This document shows positions 60,148 through 64,000 of a stretch of 64,000 nucleotides of DNA, one piece after another. A program made the translations under genes and the position numbers. The DNA is taken from assembly GCA_910585405.1 (NCBI GenBank), contig CAJUDO010000004.1, positions 1 to 64,000 on the forward strand, written 5' to 3'. The DNA is from an uncultured Peptococcaceae bacterium. Lineage in GTDB: Bacteria; Bacillota; Peptococcia; Peptococcales; Peptococcaceae. The first letter of the stretch is position 1. The number at the start of each line of letters is the position of its first letter. Under the pieces are notes generated by a model. That model made no database searches and had not been told where the DNA came from. It saw nothing but the letters and a program-made list of their open reading frames with translations.

Positions 60148-62232
60148 TTAGATTTTATAGGTGCCTTCTTTTAGGATCTGGTAAACCGGCGCACCTTCAC
60201 ATTGTGCAGGAATCGGAATATTCAGCAGAGCTGAAACAGTTGGCGCCACATCCACTTCACGAATCACACGGTCTGTTTCACAGCCTTCTTTGATGCCGGG
60301 ACCAGCCGCAAAGAAGATTGGAGATACAGTAGTGCCAAAATATCCATCTGTCGTGGATAATGCATCACCGTGCAAGCGGTTGAATCCTTCCTCCAGGAAG
60401 TAAATAATATCGCCGCACCGATCGCCGCTCAAACCTAACAGCGCCGCATCCTTATTCCGCAGGGCAATATTTACAATACGTTTCCCATTCATCCGATAAC
60501 TATACAAGTCATCAATGATTTTTCTTTCCAGTTCATATTTATCAGCCGGGTCTACAATCCCATGAGGATTCCGACCTTTCAAATTGATATAAATATGATT
60601 TCCGCGTGGGGCAACAGCAGTCGTTTTTTCCCAGTCAATTTCACGAAGCACTTTGCCGTTTTCATCTTTTTTCAACACGGTATATCCCAAATCACGCATT
60701 ACACCGACATTCATAACAAAACCTTCACCCAAATATGGCAAATCGTCTTCTTCACTGCACAGCAGCCCGTGGTCGCTGGTCACAATAATATTCCAGCCTT
60801 TGTCTATTAATGGCAAGAACTGTCCTACGTAGTCATCAGTCTGTTCAAAGATTTCTTCCAGGAAGCCCTGATATACCTTTTCATCGTTGTTGCCATATTT
60901 TTCTCTGGTCTTTGCCCATCTCCAGCATGGATGCCCAATATGGTCGTGATTATGGATATGGGTAAATACTGCATCATACTGATTTTCCTCAATCAATCCC
61001 AACAGTGCTTTTGCCTGCCATTTTTCAAAGCAGTTCCAGCTTGGCAGTGAACGTCTGCTGATCATTTCAGGATAACCACCGCCCACGCCGATTGCATAAG
61101 GAACGTAGCCTGCAATATCCACAGTCTGCTGATACAGTGATTGCGGCAGCCAGTTGGATTCTTTTCGCTCTGTTTCAATATCCAGCGCATTTCCGATAGA
61201 AATAGTCACATACTCTCCTTTGGGGTCCAACTTGATGATTGTGAAGTGTCTTGTAGTTTTTATTTTTCTGTCACCAAACAGCAATTCTGTTTCTACCAAC
61301 GGATGATACTCTCCATCATGAATGGTTACCAAAGGCTCTGCTGCTCTCTTATTCTGATAAATCTCTACGCAGTCATACTCACCATTCTCATTTTGCAGCA
61401 TCAACCCCGGATACTGTACTGTACCATGGGCTACAATCACATGGAATTCTCTTGCGCCGGCAGGAACTTCATGTGCCCAATTTTTGGGCTCAACAATTGG
61501 GGAATTGTATGTTTGCAGACATTTGTCGCTTTCGTTCATTTCTTCCCCTTCTTCATGCTCAAACAACAACCATGTTTTCGGCGCTATAGATGTCTGCACA
61601 CCTTTGCCTTCTTTATCCGCTCCGGCATTGCCTGCGCCCATCTCATTAAAGCTTTCAAAATAACCTCCAGCTGCCTCTGGCTCTTTCATATCATCTGTTA
61701 AAATGCAGCCTGCACCGCCTTTTGCTTCTAAATGTTCTCTAGGCGCAATTGTTTTACATTCTGTTGATGCGTAGGTCAGATAATCATCATCCACAATTGC
61801 GGAGGTATGATTTGGACCCAGAGGTGCCAAGCCACCTACAATATGCAGATTTGGGCTATCAATTCTTGCTGGCCAGCAGCATGGCCACGTCCACACCAAA
61901 GCTTTCTTACCTGCTTTTACTGCTGTTTCCCAAACCTGTTCTGCTGTGATTTTCGACGTATCAAAGGTATATACCAATCTGTCTAATTCTGTTGGATGAG
62001 AATTCCAATAACAGGTTACGCCATGGGTATTAGGATACGCCCCTGTCGCTAACGTAGTCCACATCGGTGGTGTGATGGTTGGTACACCGCCCAACATCAC
62101 CAAATCTTTGCGCGCTGCGCCCATCTTTAACATTTTTTCAATGTTAGGAAGTCTCCCTTCATCTACTAACCGTCTGCATAATTTGGGATCCATCCCGTCA
62201 ATTCCTAATACAAGTACCTTTTGATCTGCCAT
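60148..62232 (-). CDS. Alkaline-phosphatase-fold hydrolase (type I phosphodiesterase family)
   Basis: A 694-residue protein of the nucleotide pyrophosphatase/phosphodiesterase clan. The metal-binding set is visible: VLGIDGMDP at the N-terminus, the nucleophile region GGVPTITPPMWTTLATG, later HIHNHDHIGHP (Asp/His) and IIVTSDHGL (Asp/His), and near the C-terminus a conserved FGTTVSPIFFAAGPGI segment. A beta-rich insert of about 200 residues sits between the two halves. No signal peptide, so it acts in the cytoplasm. It is 53 bp behind the DASS transporter gene, which suggests it cleaves an imported phosphate- or sulfate-ester or phosphonate-like compound. The exact bond is unknown. Confidence 0.85.
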   Translation of the reverse strand: MADQKVLVLGIDGMDPKLCRRLVDEGRLPNIEKMLKMGAARKDLVMLGGVPTITPPMWTTLATGAYPNTHGVTCYWNSHPTELDRLVYTFDTSKITAEQVWETAVKAGKKALVWTWPCCWPARIDSPNLHIVGGLAPLGPNHTSAIVDDDYLTYASTECKTIAPREHLEAKGGAGCILTDDMKEPEAAGGYFESFNEMGAGNAGADKEGKGVQTSIAPKTWLLFEHEEGEEMNESDKCLQTYNSPIVEPKNWAHEVPAGAREFHVIVAHGTVQYPGLMLQNENGEYDCVEIYQNKRAAEPLVTIHDGEYHPLVETELLFGDRKIKTTRHFTIIKLDPKGEYVTISIGNALDIETERKESNWLPQSLYQQTVDIAGYVPYAIGVGGGYPEMISRRSLPSWNCFEKWQAKALLGLIEENQYDAVFTHIHNHDHIGHPCWRWAKTREKYGNNDEKVYQGFLEEIFEQTDDYVGQFLPLIDKGWNIIVTSDHGLLCSEEDDLPYLGEGFVMNVGVMRDLGYTVLKKDENGKVLREIDWEKTTAVAPRGNHIYINLKGRNPHGIVDPADKYELERKIIDDLYSYRMNGKRIVNIALRNKDAALLGLSGDRCGDIIYFLEEGFNRLHGDALSTTDGYFGTTVSPIFFAAGPGIKEGCETDRVIREVDVAPTVSALLNIPIPAQCEGAPVYQILKEGTYKI

Positions 62233-62285
62233 TTGTACGGCCTCCTTAATTTTCTATTTTTAATATAATTTTATATTAAACAAGT

Positions 62286-63740
62286 TTAAACTAATCCGGC
62301 AAACAAAATGTCACACAACGGAATCATCGCTATCACAATCACAACTGTTGCAAAATAATAGGCCCACCCTAATATATAACCGTGTTTCGTGGGAACATCT
62401 TCATGGCCAAACAGCAACCCTGCCTGCATAGAAGCTGCTGGCGTACCGAAAGAACAGCACAATGCTGCATAAAGCACGAAGAAGAAGGTGATGGGATTGC
62501 CGCCCATTGAAATGAATATCGGTGCCAATACTGGCGTAAATAACGCCGCCATCACTACGTTGTGCAAAAATTGTGTCAAGATACCAATTATAATTACAAC
62601 TGCAATCAGCATCGCTGTTGTACCCATGCTGGAGAAGATTGGCGTACAAAACTCATTTACTGTCGCCATAATGCCAACTTCTTCAGATTCCATGGCATTT
62701 GCCAACGGAATCGTCACCATAAATAACAAAATCGGTCCCCAAGCTACACCTTTTTGGAAGCACTCATCCATAGAGCACATATCATTGCCGTTTTCATCTT
62801 TCCATATAGAGAATATAACCAGATAGAGGATTGTCATGCCCACCATGCCCCAAGTACTCAACATGGTCCAAAATGCGCCATGGAACACAGATGGCAGCAA
62901 CAACGCCAAGAAATAAACTACTAAAAGCCCTAAACCAACTTTTTGTTTGGAATTCAATTTATATTTTGCATATTCTGCACGCATCTCTTCTGATAAACAA
63001 AACTTTGATGCATCCGGTCTGAATACAAATTTAATTATCAAAATAACTGCTATCATAGAAAGGATTGTATAGAGTTCACCAATCACCAAAAACTGTAACC
63101 CTTCTACTACAACACCTGTTGCTGCAGTCAAGAAACCACCATACATAATTACGCCGCCGAAGAATGGTACCATCTGCCCGCCGCTGAAACCGCCGAACAA
63201 GATTAACGCGTAAGTCATACTCACCAACAGATTGCCTTTTTCCATTCCATTTTTTTCGGCAATCGTCTTCGTCACACCCCACATCAAAAAGATTGCTGCG
63301 AAGGAGCCGCCCAGCATCCCCATAAGACAGGTTACCAGCACAAGTGCTGTTGCAAACAACCACGGACGATTTACAAAGATTTTCTTACTCATTGCCCAAT
63401 AGGCAATGGCTTCATTTACGCCAATCTGACCTAAGCAATAGGCGAATACATAAGACATGATAACCATTGTCACAGTAGGATTTGTAAAACCGCTAACAAA
63501 TGCCATTAACGGTGAAGTGACGCCTGTAAGTGATAATGTAAAGAACCCCAATACACTGGGCCATAAAATTCCAACGAAAATCCATCCATATAATAATCCT
63601 AAGAATACACCAAATACTTTCATTCCCAACGGTGTGATCTGCCCGAAAGCCGGCAAAAATCCACCACACAGCATAAGCATGATCATGATTGCAGCATGAA
63701 TGTATTTCATTGTATTTTTCTTTGCAACATTCGTTGACAT
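62286..63740 (-). CDS. DASS/SLC13-family anion transporter (second cluster)
   Basis: A 484-residue paralogue of the transporter at 3505-4959, with the same N-terminal FGQITPLGMKVFGVFLGLLY pattern, about 12 helices, the re-entrant segment GILTQFLHNVVMAALFTPVL and the late FGTPAASMQAGLLFG. It probably imports an organic anion with Na+. AAAAAAGGAGG lies upstream. First gene of the transporter-hydrolase-LysR unit. Confidence 0.87.
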   Translation of the reverse strand: MSTNVAKKNTMKYIHAAIMIMLMLCGGFLPAFGQITPLGMKVFGVFLGLLYGWIFVGILWPSVLGFFTLSLTGVTSPLMAFVSGFTNPTVTMVIMSYVFAYCLGQIGVNEAIAYWAMSKKIFVNRPWLFATALVLVTCLMGMLGGSFAAIFLMWGVTKTIAEKNGMEKGNLLVSMTYALILFGGFSGGQMVPFFGGVIMYGGFLTAATGVVVEGLQFLVIGELYTILSMIAVILIIKFVFRPDASKFCLSEEMRAEYAKYKLNSKQKVGLGLLVVYFLALLLPSVFHGAFWTMLSTWGMVGMTILYLVIFSIWKDENGNDMCSMDECFQKGVAWGPILLFMVTIPLANAMESEEVGIMATVNEFCTPIFSSMGTTAMLIAVVIIIGILTQFLHNVVMAALFTPVLAPIFISMGGNPITFFFVLYAALCCSFGTPAASMQAGLLFGHEDVPTKHGYILGWAYYFATVVIVIAMIPLCDILFAGLV

Positions 63741-64000
63741 GAATAGTTCCTCCTTTTTTGTAGAACATTTCGTTTTAGTTATTATACAAATAGTTTTTTG
63801 GCGCCAGCTACTATTGTGAAACTATATTTACTGCAGTTGAAACATCATTTTTATACTGCAAGATGTCCCTCTTTATGTTCTTATTATATAATGCATACTA
63901 ATGCATTTCATAGAAGCAGTTTATTTATAAGGCATCTATCAACTTTTTGTTGTCACAAATCATTTTCCCAATTTCTGTTACTAGTTATCACATACAAACA
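63741..64000. other. Promoter region upstream of the second DASS cluster
   Basis: AT-rich sequence with a TATAAT box on the minus strand (about 63780-63785) but no good -35. ATGCAT occurs twice close together (about 63890-63906), possibly a regulator site. No gene seen to the end of the window. Confidence 0.4.

Overview
The window looks like chromosomal DNA of an anaerobic, spore-forming (or recently spore-forming) member of the Bacillota, most like the Clostridia/Peptococcaceae. The evidence is a SipL-type DUF3794+LysM spore-coat protein, a CwlD-type cortex amidase, a SigB/F/G-type sigma factor with an RsbW-type kinase, an S-layer (SLH) surface protein, a Mn-dependent pyrophosphatase and a DsrMKJOP sulfite-reduction membrane complex. 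Genus-level placement is inference. A perfect parS site at 45.3 kb suggests the region lies on the origin-proximal part of the chromosome.

Layout. 0.4-5.8 kb: a minus-strand catabolic cluster with two unusual amidohydrolase-fold proteins, a DASS/SLC13-type anion transporter, a LysR regulator and an Old-Yellow-Enzyme-type reductase. 6.2-14 kb: an operon resB-ccsA-(RsbRD-N protein)-dsrK-dsrJ-dsrO-dsrP-dsrM, that is cytochrome c maturation plus the quinol-linked electron-transfer complex that feeds dissimilatory sulfite reductase (dsrAB is not in the window). 14.2-16 kb: SigB-like sigma factor, RsbW-like kinase, a CbiX/SirB chelatase (possible siroheme supply) and a PspC protein. 16-21.6 kb: small single genes (HAD phosphatase, cwlD, queF, citrate synthase). 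22-29.3 kb: one giant secreted SLH protein. 29.5-30.2 kb: gene-poor DNA with a strongly promoted non-coding RNA candidate. 30.3-37.9 kb: an eleven-gene Mrp/Mbh-type Na+/H+ antiporter operon with three antiporter-like large subunits and no hydrogenase. 38-43.6 kb: rpmE, ppaC, an XRE regulator, and a TetR regulator divergent from an ABC-2 exporter operon. 43.7-45.2 kb: thiM-thiE. 45.2-45.8 kb: parS and a candidate type I toxin-antitoxin locus. 45.9-49.4 kb: an orphan GroEL, an iron alcohol dehydrogenase and a cupin. 49.6-56.1 kb: a 2,590-bp direct duplication of a four-gene ECF-sigma operon, with an AAA/DUF4143 ATPase gene at the junction. 56.1-59 kb: polysaccharide deacetylase and sipL. 59-63.7 kb: a second LysR + alkaline-phosphatase-fold hydrolase + DASS transporter cluster.

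The most noteworthy items are the par-like type I toxin-antitoxin candidate beside parS (convergent RNAs carrying a 9-nt direct repeat that gives antitoxin-to-toxin-leader complementarity); the exact duplication of the ECF operon, whose ends show which copy junctions are ancestral; the paired amidohydrolase-fold proteins in which the metal-binding HxH is RxR and the metal Asp is Ala; and the 205-nt RNA driven by a perfect consensus promoter. Start codons were re-chosen from ribosome-binding-site spacing throughout; several genes appear to start at TTG. No tRNA, rRNA, CRISPR array or recognisable insertion sequence was seen.
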